Positions 11,780 to 24,938 are shown, counted from the first letter of the stretch. The stretch is DNA of 64,000 nucleotides from Trichuris trichiura (GCA_037903355.1 JBAJFE010000060.1:248001-312000), one strand, 5' to 3'. Numbers and translations: made by a program. The notes: generated by a model from the letters alone, not told the origin.

Positions 11780-14700
11780 ATGAACTCCGACATGGCAGGA
11801 TGTCAGTACGATCAGATTTACGGTTATTCGCCAAACATGAACCAATCGTCCCGTCTGTCGACATCGAGTGAATTCGCCAACTTGAGTCAGGCGAGCGCCA
11901 ACATACAAGCATTTTCCAACCAACCATCCAACGAATACACAACCATAACGCCGAATCATTATGATGCGACCACGCTGTATCATCGTTATCCGTACTACCA
12001 TCCCTATTCGACCGGGCCGCCAACTTTCTATCCAGATTTGGCCTCTTTCACGAGCTCAGTGCAAAACAATGGTCAAAAGTCGCAAGATTACGCTGCCGTT
12101 CAGGGTAATTTGCTTGAGTCAAACACTACTTTGGAAGGATCGACCAAGAAGGCGTACAGTCACGTAGGTCAGATACACGCTAATGACAGACGTATCAAAG
12201 AAGAAACTATCGAAGAAGTGCACCACCCAAAGGAGCCAATTTCAATTGCCGAACCGGAAGAGCATATACCTCACGTTCTGGCTCCGTCTACTGACGGCCA
12301 TCAGCCGAGAAGATGCCTGCTTTGGGCTTGCAAAGCTTGCAAGAAAAAGACGGTTACCATTGACCGCCGCAAGGCTGCAACGATGAGGGAACGACGCCGA
12401 CTGCGCAAAGTGAACGAAGCATTCGAAATACTGAAGCGTCGCACTTGTGCAAACCCGAATCAGCGCCTGCCAAAAGTGGAAATATTGCGCAATGCAATTG
12501 AATATATCGAGAGCTTGGAAGAAATGATGCACGGATCCGGCAAGTTAACCAAGGCTTCGGCAGTAGGTGGTGCCCAACCTGCGCCCGTCAACGCTTCACA
12601 AAATGAGGGCAGCGCCGAGTTCATGGTTAGTCCTTTGCCTATGGTCACTGAATGCCTTCCCGCAAATGATAATGACTCCTATTGTTAGTATTACCAGATA
12701 TATGCCATTAGCTGTAATGAGCGTTCTACGAACATTTACACATTCCCAGGCCGGAAATGAATAAATTTTCAGTTACGCTCATTTAAGCATATGTACATTT
12801 TTTCAAACTTTTATTCTGTATATATTTGTTCTACTAAGTTTAACTGTGTTGGCATGGCGACACATGAGCAGACACGGTCAGGATTACGTGAACGGAAGTT
12901 ATATTTTCTAGCACGTCAGAACGATGAACACGTTTTGGTCGCTCGTTGGAGCGTCTTTGTTTCTTACATTCCCTTACGGTGACCGAATTTCTAATACAGA
13001 GCACATAAAAGATTAAACAAAGCTGCATTATTTCCATTTAAATACGCGTAGCGTAGTGTTCGCGGCACTGCTGCTTTCGCTGCACATCTTGAGCCAACGA
13101 TGAGCGAAAAGTGCAGTGTCGGCTGGGAATTTTTTCGGTATTCCCCCCAACCAATCATTTGTTTGAACGGCTCAGCAGAGTTAGTGAAACCACTGGAACT
13201 GACAACTTCATTGCTGCATTATGATTGGTAAGAGTTTATGCCAGCAAGTATTAAGGTGGTCGGATGAGAATGCAGGCACAAAAGTTGCCATGCGTTTTGG
13301 TCATAACTGCTTGCAAGAGGGTCGCATGTGGTGGGAACACTTGTCGCGTTGGTTATTTAAAATGAATTATGCTTTGTCTATGTTTCAGGCTGTTAATGGT
13401 GGTTCTTTCTACCAATCGTCAGAGGAAAAGGTACTTAGCGTCTATGGAGATGTGGAAGTGCCTGTATCGGTTCAACAGCAACATGCTCAACAACAACAGC
13501 AGCAATTTAGCGGAGCTAGGAGAAGCGGAGGCGACGGAAGTAAGAGAGGTCTTTGTTATGTTCGCGCGCATAGGTTTATCTGATACAGGATGTCACTAGC
13601 CAATTGTCATTATATGAGCAGTTGAGCAGTTTCATCACCCTCTGCTCTTACCTTATGATCTGATATGCAGGGTCAAATGACAGGTGAAGCGAATTTTGAT
13701 GAGCTCTAGCACGCGTCTCCTCAATCAAATCCACCGCCGTTTGACGGAATCTGGCTCTTCGGCTACTAAGATTTATCGCACCCTTCTCCATCAGCAGTTT
13801 ACTGAGTGAAACAATTTGAGCAATATTTCTTAGCTATGCGCGCCTGACGCTGTTATTTCTTTTCCTTCCTCTTTACCGCTGAAGCAAGTCAGCTTAATGA
13901 TCAGCTCAGTTAGACTGAGTAATTTGAAAAATGTATCGATGCTACCTTACTGCGGTCATCTTCTCACAAAACGAGTGTGTATTCCTGAATGTAAACACTT
14001 TACAGTATTCTTCACAGCATTCCCATACGCGCGCTTATGGCGGCGCTTGGTTTGATGTTTCGAAAAGACTATACTAAATTAATTTTTTCCTTAGCCTTAA
14101 CTGACTGATTAGTAAACTCCAAACGCCATGCTTTTGCTCAATTTCCTCGTATGCTTCAACTCACATCATCATTTGAACAATTCTGCTCAGCGACAGCTAT
14201 AGACTTCCCGGCCAATCCGCACGTAACTGCTAAAATTATCTGAATTTGCCACAGCGAAAGCTACCCGTAACGATACGTCGTTCGCGGAGTTCTCTTGAAA
14301 CATTTATGAGTGGCGAAGGAATCTATGTCTACGTGCCTTAAGAAGTACAGGTGTTACAATTTTCTTACATCAGACTTATTCTGAATCATTAGGTAAACGC
14401 AGCTTCAAACTGTATATCTCGCAACTAGAAAATGATACCGAACTGCAAGCAGAAAACATTGTTATGCTTGAGCTCAAAATGAAGTCCACTCAAGTGACAG
14501 CTTTTTAGTTGACTTTGAAGAGACTGAAAAAATAAATTTGCATGTTAATATGTGAAATTTGGATAACTAAAAGTGAGCCTTATGATGTTGCTATCAGACT
14601 GCACTGCAGCCTCTCACAGTTCCTTTTTTTGCAAAGGAAAGAAATAGCAGCACTGCTCTTTCTTAAAAATTCGGACAGAAACGAATTAGCGTAAAACGTG

Positions 14701-15912
14701 ACTATTACTTTGGTGACTTAATTCTGACAGGTTCATAACAGTCACTAAAAACCGCCAGCAAGATGCGGTGGTTCATTTTGGCAATGCATTTTAAGTACTA
14801 TTACACGTTTTCTGCTACGAGTACTTTTAGTTTTCCACGTGAATCTAGTTAGGTCTACGCTCTACTGATTTCACATATTATGAGTTGCTTTTTTCAACAG
14901 ACATGTGCGTTCCTAAACTTACAAACGCTATAGAACGCATTAATACTGCTACTTTCAGTCTGATTAGACATCTGATTAAGTAAGGAACATCTAAACTGCT
15001 TACGAGAATGGTTATCCAGAAGTACGCAATACCTTTCACAGAGACCCTTTCAGATGCTGCTTTTAATTGCCTAGTGACAGCAAGTTCATTTTGAACAGGT
15101 TACTTTGGACAAGCATAAGTATGCTTGCTGGCAAATTTCTAGGCTTGGAACGTAACAGCATCATGACAAGTTACAGTGCACTGTAAGGGGCGACATACTC
15201 TGTGCACTGGTAAAGGCGGCATTAACAAAAGATGGGCGCAGGCTTCGAGGCAACATTCTTCCTGCGCTCTACATAGTTTTGTTTTGCTTTATTGATGACA
15301 TGCAGAAAAGGTAGGTTCTAACTTAATGACTGTTTAAATATTTTGGGGTTCAAAGCGTGCTGATACAAACTGCTCCAATGATAGCACAAGGGAAACCAAG
15401 GTCTGCAGCGATTTGTTACTTGGACGAATTTCTTCCCCTCAACATTTGAATTTGGAATATTTACTTGAGCAGTAGTATCAGCAGTGACTCAGAAAACTAT
15501 CAAATTTCCAAATGTCTAAATAGAAATTCGTTTCTATTAACGTTCGAGATGAAAACAGGCTTAAGCTTGATCAGACAAAAAATTTCAACTTCTTTACGTT
15601 TAGTCCATTTTTTCCATTTCAGTGTTTGAACAGACAAACAGTAACGGTGAAGGTGGAGCTGCCGTTTCAAGCTTAGACTGTTTATCACAAATTGTGGAAA
15701 GTATCAGCACACAGAAAAAAAGCATGGTGCTTAATGAAAATGGCTTTGGGAATGGACAAATAATTGAAATAGGCTCTCCGAGCACTTCAGATGGAGCTAC
15801 CACTGGTGTCTTGACTCCTCAATCTGACATTAGTCCGCGCGGCAACTTGAGCGACGCAGAATCGACTCAGGATTCTCCGAGAGCTTCGCCGCCAGATCAT
15901 ATGCAAGAATAA
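11780..15912 (+). CDS. hlh-1: MyoD-family myogenic bHLH transcription factor
   Basis: A muscle-determination factor that binds E-boxes with an E-protein partner in the nucleus. Proposed exons are 11780-12625, 13389-13539 and 15623-15912 (428 aa; phases agree). The start is the ATG right after an in-frame TAG, itself preceded by TTTTATCTTAG, which looks like a cis or spliced-leader acceptor. Residues 82-107 hold an acidic/aromatic block shared with C. elegans HLH-1. Residues 177-190 form the Cys-rich domain ([12 protein letters not shown]). Residues 195-248 are the bHLH, with the AAT of the muscle-specific basic region and the helix 2 motif [19 protein letters not shown]. Exon 2 carries a glutamine-rich run. 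Exon 3 holds the helix III motif [15 protein letters not shown] (348-362) followed by a Ser/Pro-rich tail. The donor of exon 1 could instead be at 12563 (GCA|GTAGGT), also phase 0. Identity is certain; exon 2 borders are less so. Confidence 0.9.
12626..13388 (+). other. MyoD intron 1 with alternative 3' end
   Basis: The intron starts GTTAGT and ends TATGTTTCAG. If unspliced, the frame continues for 20 codons to TAG at 12686-12688, and an AATAAA signal follows at 12760-12765. This would allow a 302-aa isoform with the bHLH but without the helix III C-terminus. No other coding signal is seen in the rest of the intron. Confidence 0.5.
13540..15622 (+). other. MyoD intron 2
   Basis: A 2.1-kb intron with a strong donor (A|GTAAGAG) and acceptor (TTTTCCATTTCAG). 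Its phase (1) joins a glutamine-rich exon to the helix III exon and creates a methionine codon at the junction. A 16-bp palindrome TTACAGTGCACTGTAA lies near 15.17 kb. Nothing else is recognised. Confidence 0.6.
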
Positions 15913-16600
15913 AGGAGACGTGAACGATTCTAAATCTTCAGATGGAATTTCAAGCGCATATCATGTCGTTTTGTAAGCATATCTCATTTGCATTACTCAA
16001 ACAGCTGAAGCATACATCTTAAGCAACAACGATTGCCATATTGCAGCATTACATGTCTCTATTCACCCTCCCGACCTTTATGGTCTGGCTGTACACGCTT
16101 TGTTGAGTGTGATCTCTGGTCCATTTGTACATTTGCACGCCTGCTTTCCTGCCTATTGTAAAAGCAGCTTGGAATTGTCTCATTTCCGCATTAGGCTGCC
16201 CTGCTGACGATTGTTTTATACCTGATTCTCTAATACTGCTACCTTTCCGCATAGCACATTTATTGACAAAACTATTATGTTGTCGTTGTGTTCATTTCAT
16301 TATCGTTCCAGTAAACAGATGTATCGCAAAGTTTAATAAGTTGCTCAACTTCTACTTAATTCATCTGGCAAAATAGGACGTTTGCATGGCTTCTAAACTA
16401 AACTCCGTTGGGTCAGCTTCCGTCACCGCAACAGTTGTTCAATTGAATTGCTGGTTAGGCAGTGTAACTTTAAGCTAGCTGAACGTCATCTCGAAGCAAC
16501 TTGAAAAATGTGAGCGCTTGTAAAACGACCACTTCGGAGATTAGAAATGTACGTCATTGGAAATAATTTGTTAATCACCTAGCGCTAATAGCCGAGCATT

Positions 16601-17033
16601 ATGCAAATACCAAATGTTCACTCTTCTGACTGCTGTAGCGCAGAACTTAACTTTCACAGATTTGGCGCTACTACGGGAAGGTATACGCAAATATGTTTTA
16701 TGGAAAACGAGAGTTCACTAGCGAGTAACGCAGATCAAACTTCTTCTACTCAGAACGTGGAGTCTGACAGGGAAACTGTCTCATAGTTGAGTGATACGAT
16801 TCATAAGCATTTACGTGCACTGCCTATCACTACATTATTTCGAACAAGAGTATTAATCGTCTTTTGCGGATCTACCATGAAATTTCAAAGGGAAAAAATA
16901 AGGAGAGGTAAAAACTCTGAATCACTGACATTGACCGCTTTCTCCTGTTTTTCAGAGTTCCCTTAAGCCAGCTAAGCCTAAACCAAAAGTGGAGGACAGT
17001 GGCTTGTGTATGGTCCTTGTGTTCGCACATTAA
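16601..17033 (+). other. Weak coding candidate, Ser-rich plus Lys/Pro-rich
   Basis: A 61-codon ATG frame (16601-16786) ends in a hydrophilic Ser/Asn/Thr/Glu-rich tail. Some 170 bp later a good acceptor (CTGTTTTTCAG) precedes a 25-codon frame (16956-17033) reading SSLKPAKPKPKVEDSG and ending at TAA. No matching donor joins them cleanly. It could be a small unrecognised gene or chance. Confidence 0.2.
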
Positions 17034-20000
17034 GAACATCAAAATCGGGTCGCATCCATATAAAAGACAGTTTTCAGTCGTGCAAAAGTGGCCAAATGCA
17101 GTTGAAATCAGCTTTAATTGCTTATTCCAGCAACTTCAGTTCATTAGTTTTTGCTTTGAAGGTGCCACTGAAAACAATTCTTTCGAGCTGGGCAATATGT
17201 GTGGCGACCTCAACTCAGTTCGCTTGTAGAATAGTAAAGAAACGTACTAGAGTAAAGTAAAATTAAGCATAAACAAATGTTCGCAGTTCTATTTGCCACT
17301 GACAGCTATATAAAATGCGCTTAAAATGGGCATTTTTTGCCACCAGTCTCTCTGTCCTAACTGCAAAACTCAATCGTAATCAAGCTACAAATATATTAAG
17401 CAACGGTCACAAAGCCCTGATGTCTAAACATTGATTATTCGTCTCTTGAAATTTTGAAATTTTAAGTGGTTCAAAATTCAATGTTTTATGACGGTTTACA
17501 TCAGCTCGCAAGTAAAAACTTGTGCGCCTGCTCTATTCTGCACCTGATTAAGTTTCATGTTCATTCGGTAACTCAAATAATCTTTTGGTACCGAATAAAA
17601 CTACCCCAAGTTCATGCGTTTAACGTCTACATAAGACAAATGAGTTTCACGCTTAATAAATTTAGGTCGCATTCTTTACGTATTTTACCAAGTGTAAATA
17701 AAGCTGGAGAAATCTGATATTCCAAACGGGTTTGATGCTACATGTTTCAGAGGAAAGATGCAAGTTATCGTTACTTATGCAGTTCTTTTTGCTTCAATTA
17801 CATGTACTGATGACTGTCGCACCATACAAACTGCTACTGGAACATGAAAATTATTGCCTGGTTGAAAAAAATTGAACGTTTAGCGAAAGAAGTATACAAC
17901 AAGTGACTTGGCCCTAACATTACTCAAGCTGTTTGCACATCCATTAATCTTCACTTGTGCAAAATCAGTAGTGACGTGAGTACCTATTAGCGCCCTGCAG
18001 GGCAAAGTTTCTCTACTTGACTCATTATCTGCTGGAAATTATCCCTCGCCAGGCGCTGAACCAGAGCCGCTCTATAAATCCGCCCAATAAATCTTCACCT
18101 CATCTAAGACAGTTGGGCGAAGTCGATTATTTCAGAAAATTCAAAGCCGACTTAGCAAATTTTTCAGAAACGCTGACGCCGTAGAATACTAAGTTTTAAA
18201 CATCTGTTTGGCTGCACAAAAGAACGATCACTAAAACACATAAAAATCTTGTCAAAAACATCTCAACGTCTTGTCGATATGGAAGCTATTAGCTGTGAAG
18301 TCTGTAAGCAGGGGGAGAGGAGTATCTGACATGAGATAATAAGTTCAGTATGTCACATGCTCTCAACTACGATGTTGCTAATCTTTATTTGCAGCAAGAA
18401 GTTGACTGGCACTAATAATTACTTTTTAAAGTTTTAAAAGGCTTCATTATAAAGAGACACTTAGGTAAGCAACCATCTCTTTTGGAGTTAAAAAGGAAAA
18501 AATTCAAATCTCTTATAGCTTTTTTATTGAATTCAGTGTATTTCACAAACTATAACATATCACTATTTAATCTATCTTTGTTGAGCAAATTTCCATTCAA
18601 AGGGGTAAAACTTTTGCTAGCCACAGCCACAGATGAAAAAGTTATTAACACTCTCTCCAATACGTCTTGTCCTTACTACCTGTGTTCTAACGAACTGTAT
18701 CTTGTATCTATTCTTATGCGTCTAATGCTACGATTTTTCCCTACATGAGCAATCACTTATTCTGACAAAATATTGGAAAAAGCATGGCATCCATTTTGAG
18801 ACGCAAAACTCTACGTCATACTGAGATACGATGGAGGTCAGGAAAAGAAATAGTCAAACTGTAGCATAGCTGAAACTTATAAACTATGGATTGACGGCAT
18901 TATGGCTTGAGTAAATCCTCGAGTGCTATGACCACTGTCAGAATGCATATTTGGCCAGCGGCTCTCCGTTATCTCCTTAGGATATTAATGAGCAAGGACG
19001 GTGTTTGACTGCAGAATGCCAGAGGATCTAAGAAGAATGTCTGCTGCTTTCGCTAATGCACTTGTTAAGAGCAGTTAATCTATTACTAATAATACTTTAT
19101 ACCTAGCTTTAGTTGTTTTGTGCGTTACCCGAGCAAGGATAAAATATTGCTTCATATTAAGCTCTTTACACAGTTCATAAGAACTCATATTCACAAGTCA
19201 AACCCAAACATAAATTCTTTTTATCGTCACAACAGCTTTTGCTCAGTAAAAATCATACACTATTGTGCAATGGCTGAAAAAAACGCTTGGTGAGTATTCA
19301 TGACGCAATTGGCAGTTTGGCCTTGACAACACTGCGTACTTAACATGAAATCATTTTACTCAATAACAGTATAGTAGCACAGCTTTAGTGTAACAAAATC
19401 TTTATACGATTAATTAATTTAATTAACAATAGCTTCCGGAGCATATAAATGAATATGGGAAAAATCTATTCAGCTTCGTTGTCAAGACAAATGCGCAAAC
19501 GAATTTATTGGAGTTACGTTAGTACCATCCGCTCTAAACTTTTAGAAAATCATCGCATACCACATTCGACTAGTCAGGAGTCAAAGCACAAGACACAGGA
19601 AAGGGCCCATTAATAAATGAACGAACAGCTGTTAAGATAAAGGGTGAAAAATGGTACTTCAAATGAAGTTCTTAACTGACTAGTGCCTGTTTCGCGGCAA
19701 GAAAGAAAAGATCGTTCCTGCTGCTTAGTACAAAGAGTGTAGTTCAGATAACTTTTATGCTTTGCCAGTTAGCTCTTTTATTCTAACCAAGGTCAATCTA
19801 TTCGCTTTTATACATCATGACTTCCCAAATTCTACGGCCTAATATTCCACTTTTCTTAGACTTCATCCCGCTAATTGTGCTAGTAACAAACAGACCTGCT
19901 CTCAAATTCACGCTAGATAATTTTCACAAAACCCCGCTGATCACTCTAGTTAAGCATCGCTATCTTCCAGCAGTATAACTTCTTTCAAGTTCCAAGCGAT

Positions 20001-21859
20001 TTTATGTTGCAATTTCTGAGCACTGAAATTCGTAAAATCACATTCAGTTTTAAGAATGTGATAAAACATGTAAAATACACTTGTACTTTTCTCTTGTTTT
20101 GAGGAATGGTAATGAAGGTTCAAAACGTGTTTTTGCATTTTTAATGGCATTTCCGAGCATACATAACAGCCTCACTGCTGAACTTGTGGTAACTAATGGG
20201 CAATTTCTTTTCTTTAACACCATGCGCTGCTTGCCTATTCCTCTCACACATCCAGTTGAACCAGATAGGCGCAGCAGGTGCACCATTAATTCACCAATTT
20301 ATTATCACAAATAAATTTGCACCCACTCCATTAAGTGATTCGCGACAATTCAAAAATCATATCTACGCAGCTACGGAGTTTAAAAGCTACTTAAAATCAC
20401 TTGAAAACTGACTAGTTCTTTTCATGCTGTCAGAATTATTTACATTCATTAAGCATCAGTTACTCGTTAGGCATATGTGTCCAAGTCTGTCTACATTAAA
20501 CTTTTTCAGAATTAGCTCTCAAGTGCTACTAAAAACAAGACATTATAATCCACCTTCATGAAATATTCTCCCGTTTGCCGTAAACGTCAAGCAGCGTTCT
20601 TTAGTAACAGGAAAAATGATTATTTGCTTCGTTGAAGTTTAACTGCTCATTTGTAAAACTTAGAAATTCATAAGCGGTCGACACCCTTCGGTTAAATCAA
20701 TAATAGTGCTAAGAAAAAGAAATGTTTTCTCAACAATACTGTGGAGCATAATATAATGTTCTGCGGCATTAGCAATTGTTACATTAAATCAGGAATTCGA
20801 CCACTGAGCATCGTAGTACGAAATGGAAAGACAATAGAACCGATCAATTAGCAAAGGAGTTCAAAATCTTTGGCAACGTAAAAGGTAATGGACTGCCGTG
20901 ATAAATGAAATCCGCTTAGCAATCGTAAATAATTCATTCATCATGCCAACATGTATAGAGACTATCTGCAACCTTTTGCAAGCTAGAATAAACATTGCAG
21001 AATAAATTTCCATAAAGACGTTTATAAAATTGTTGAAATCATTTTAGAATGTTTACGAAACTTATGTGCACAGAAGCAGAACGCACAAAATCTTTCGCTT
21101 AACAAGATTATAAATTAAATAGCAATTCTCATAGTTCAGCGACTTTAATACTTCACAGAAGAAACAATGAAATTGCAGATAAGTTACCAGAGCATAAAAA
21201 ACGCTTTTAAAGCACGCATGATGTAGACAGTGCAGTTATCTCGCCCTTGGGAAAGGCTTTCTGCTAGAAGAATGAACGGCATAATGCGTTCCTGTATGTA
21301 TGAATTCATAAGAAGCTGATCATTTAGATTATTTTGTTGTCGGTTTAGACAGGGCCGTGAATCAACGAAATGGGAATGCGTTAACGCTGATATGAGAACC
21401 ACTAGCCTTTTAACTGAGGCATGGAACGGAACACTAAAAATAAAAAAGAATTTGAAGTATAACTGTACTTTCTGCTGTTATTAAAGCTATAATTTGCACG
21501 TCGTTTTAAATCATGCAATTCGGGTATGTATTCATTTAGGTTTGGCCTTGACTTTGATGAGCGATGATATGGCAGCTAATATGTTTGTAGTACCAAAGTA
21601 ACCCAAGGACATTGCAATGATTTGTTTATCTCCAAACGCGCGTGGAGACGTGCGAAACAAAAATATATACATATGTATTTGGCTGTGAACGTCTCCGCTA
21701 ACTTTTATCATGTCTATAAGGACAGGGTGTGACGCTAGCATAAACGGAACTCTAATGATCACTAAGAAATATACCAAAGGTATGGCTTCATCAGTTTGAG
21801 AAAAATACATCCTAAACTAGCGTTTGCAGGGTACATCCCAAATTGAAAAATTTTATTCT

Positions 21860-22013
21860 AGAAACTTCACTTTCGTCCCGTTAAAATACAAAACTTTTAA
21901 TAAGATATTTTAATACCGCTGAAGACGGGTCACGCGCGGCCCGTAAGCTACGGAATCTTATTAGAATTTTTCTATTTTAACGGGACGAGTTCCGTAAGAA
22001 GAAACTTCACTTT
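21860..22013. repeat. Inverted repeat flanked by 14-bp direct repeats
   Basis: AGAAACTTCACTTT occurs at 21860-21873 and again at 22000-22013. Between them lies an inverted repeat whose ends are CGTCCCGTTAAAAT (from 21874) and ATTTTAACGGGACG (to 21987), with imperfect arms of about 35 bp around a GC-rich middle containing CCGTAAG and TACGGAA. The arrangement looks like a small non-autonomous insertion with a target duplication. The 12 bp between the right arm and the right direct repeat are unexplained. Confidence 0.75.
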
Positions 22014-23341
22014 GTTCATCTCATCTGGTGGAACACAGCATAGCCCTAAAGCAAGTAGTTAATTTGCAAAGAAAGATAAACGGTTAAAACTATAATACTC
22101 AAATGGGATACTATCCTCATCATAAAGTCACGACAGTTGGGACAATAAAAAAGGGCAATTATAAAAACGTGTATAATAAGTTGTAAAATGAGAAGGAGCT
22201 AAAGGATAAAACAACAAAGAAGCGGAACCTTAAAACTCAATGAAGAACAAAAAAGAGAAAGACTCCCAAATTACCTTATTTTAAACTTTACTCGCTATCA
22301 GGGCAGTTTACAAATCAATAACTTGATTCCGCTAATGAAAAGACCAGCCGAAAGCTTTGGATTTTTTTCAATGAATACATACTCTACAGCGGGGAATTCC
22401 GTAAGCATTATGATTATGAAAATATAATAACCTGTTACGAGAAACCCTATGTTCAAAAGGAAATCGTGAGCTGGACCAGCTAAATTTGTGCGATTTTTAG
22501 GTGGTACATCCAGTGTAACTGAGCACTGGACTTGTGTTGAGAAGGTGAAGCATCATGAAGAAGCACACATAGCAGAACATTCACTTTCAAACGCTACAAT
22601 CTCAGCCTGGAACCGCAATGCTGTAAAAAAACACTTGAAAGTTTCAAGAGATCGCGTTTTACATTCGAATTTTATTGTCGTATTAGCATTTTCCCTTAAA
22701 TGCTAAAACAACTAAAACTCATTCACGTCGTTAACGTTCTCTCTGGCCATGCTCCCAGAAATGCTCTGAAGGCAATGGTAATCAATTGGAATCACTGCGC
22801 CAATTAAAAACTGCCTCGGAAACGTTGACAGACATTGGCAAAAGTTAACAAGGATATAACAGTCACATCATCATCGTCATAAAGAATCAGAGCCTCTGTT
22901 ACCAATTCAATCTCCACTGGATGCGCCTTTAAGCTAAAGCACCTTTAATGAACTGATATCATCGATAAACATATAACGTAGATCAGCTAATTAGTCCAGT
23001 ATAATGCAGCTATACTGGAAGAGAAGAAGCAATACATTCTTTGAAAAGTGAAATAATGCTATAAGACAAAAGTGCATTGTTTATTCTTCGGCAGAGCTTT
23101 ATTGTTCCCATTCCAAAGAACGAAGCAACGACAGGTAGTGAGGAAGTGCCCGAATTAACTTCCCACACTTTTTAAGACGTTGCATGAAACGCTGTTATCA
23201 GTATTCAAATTTATGGTTGTAATCAACCTATTTAACTCTTAAACTTTGATATAAATAGTAAAAGAACAACAACAGTCACTTATTTATATATGATCGTTCT
23301 ACGGCTTTTGCTGCTCTTTTCTTCATTTGTTGGGTATCTGT

Positions 23342-23471
23342 AATTAAATGAAACAACTGCTCCAGTCCGCCAACAGGTAGATGAGCGATTATTAGGAAAA
23401 AAATCAGATTTTTGAAATTTACCTAACAACCGCTCATCCAGCCGTTGGTAGGCCAGCTGTTTCGTTTAATT
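23342..23471. repeat. Foldback element sharing the family core
   Basis: Imperfect arms of about 50 bp run from ATTAAATGAAACAACTGCTC on the left to GCTGTTTCGTTTAAT on the right. The arm core CCAACAGGTAGATGAGCGATT resembles the core of the foldbacks at 4.8 and 57.9 kb (CCAACGRATGGATGAGCAA), and the ends match the element at 31.1 kb. The spacer is about 27 bp and AT-rich. Confidence 0.7.
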
Positions 23472-24788
23472 CAAGGTAGTTGCTACGTCAAGAAAGGAAG
23501 AGGAAAAGTCCCGGAAAGAACATAAGTAAATGAAAGCACTTTATCCTGTTAGGAAACAACTAGCCTTCAAAAAAAGCAAAAGATCAAAGGGCGAACATAG
23601 ATCCACATTTAGAAGTAAAGAAATCGCGTCGCTATACATACACGTTTTCGTATGTTGTTTTCAAAGTCAAGCTGTTCCGCCATCACCATGTAACTGAGGC
23701 AGCCCGTATCATGCAACTGCTGGGAGAATGAGTTTGTAGGCACTTCCTTTCCGCAACCTTTTCAAACAGAAGTTCTATATCCCTTAAGTTTGCTAGCACG
23801 GAGTTATCATAGAGACATCGAATTGAGCTAATCGCGTAGCAGTCGAAACGATGCTCTGCTTTATATTTGCATAAGGCGTTAAAGTACGCGACCGGATGGC
23901 ACTAATTGATAGTTATATTACTAACTGAAAAACGTGACCATGTGCTCAACAGCATTGCGACCAACTGGACGTATTATCTCCGTCACGCTGTTGCGCAACA
24001 GCCGATTTTACTGACTAAACGTGACATGGCTACTGCAGCAGCACTAAAATGTTGAAAGTTCTCGCGCTACGACGAAACATTATAAACAACTGAGTGATAA
24101 GCACGAGCATAGTTGCGTGCTGTTGATGGAACCTATGGCTTCCGGAAGTGGCAGCAAAGAACTTTTGGGAATGGTGTTGACATGTCGTATCAAAATGTGA
24201 AACTGCTACACTTTCACAAATACTACAGCTCTCAAGGTTGGAGATCATCGTCGGAATTTCAACTATTCAATACTCATTGCGGGACACAAGTACAAGTATA
24301 CTAATTTTGTAAATTGGCCACTTTGGCATAAACTGATTATTTTGGTAAATTGTAGTACGTTTCGTTGGTGAAAGGCTGATTCCTTTTGACGTTCAAGGGA
24401 TGTAGCTGCTAGCAGTGGGTGACTTGAATGCCTTGGAACCCACATTTTTATAATGGACTATTGTTTTGGTAAATCTAGTTTTGCTGCTGGAACTGCTGTC
24501 AATTTCTGCATTCTCACATACAGTTCATGGTGTTCATACGGTCGAGTGTTCCTTTGTCCGTCTCACAGTTTGAATACCGCATAGTTGGCCGTAAGAATTA
24601 GAAAACTGCCATTCTGATTGTAGCCTGACCCTGATGCTCCGTCGCTGTCGCGGTCATCGCAACAACAACGGCTAGCAAAAGTTGGATTGATTCTTGCCGT
24701 GACCAGGTTAGCAGTTGGTCGTTGCATGAAGTTGTAAGTATAGGCCGACCTTGTCCGCTGTATTTATTCTTCGCTGATCAATCACAAC

Positions 24789-24938
24789 ATGAAATGCTTC
24801 AGCACGTTCCGTGCCTTTGCCGTGCCTTTGCGTACTCTGTTGTTCACTCTGGGTCAGACGACAACCAGTAGCGGCATTGCAGACGAAACGGTTCATTGGC
24901 CCACCTTCCGCGCTCTTTTGCGCCATTATCTGCGCTGA
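24789..24938 (+). CDS. Possible short ORF in a GC-rich patch
   Basis: A 49-codon ATG frame (context CACAACATGA) lies in the most GC-rich patch of this region (about 24.6-25.05 kb). The translation begins MKCFSTFRAFAVPLRTLLFT and ends in ALLRHYLR. No motif is recognised. The patch is also open for 110 codons on the minus strand (24708-25040), so composition alone may explain it. It could be a promoter-associated first exon. Confidence 0.2.
   Translation: MKCFSTFRAFAVPLRTLLFTLGQTTTSSGIADETVHWPTFRALLRHYLR

Noticed and set aside
11724..12648. Several antisense frames opposite the MyoD exon
   Set aside because: The plus strand encodes an unmistakable bHLH protein; the opposite frames are shadows with no motifs.
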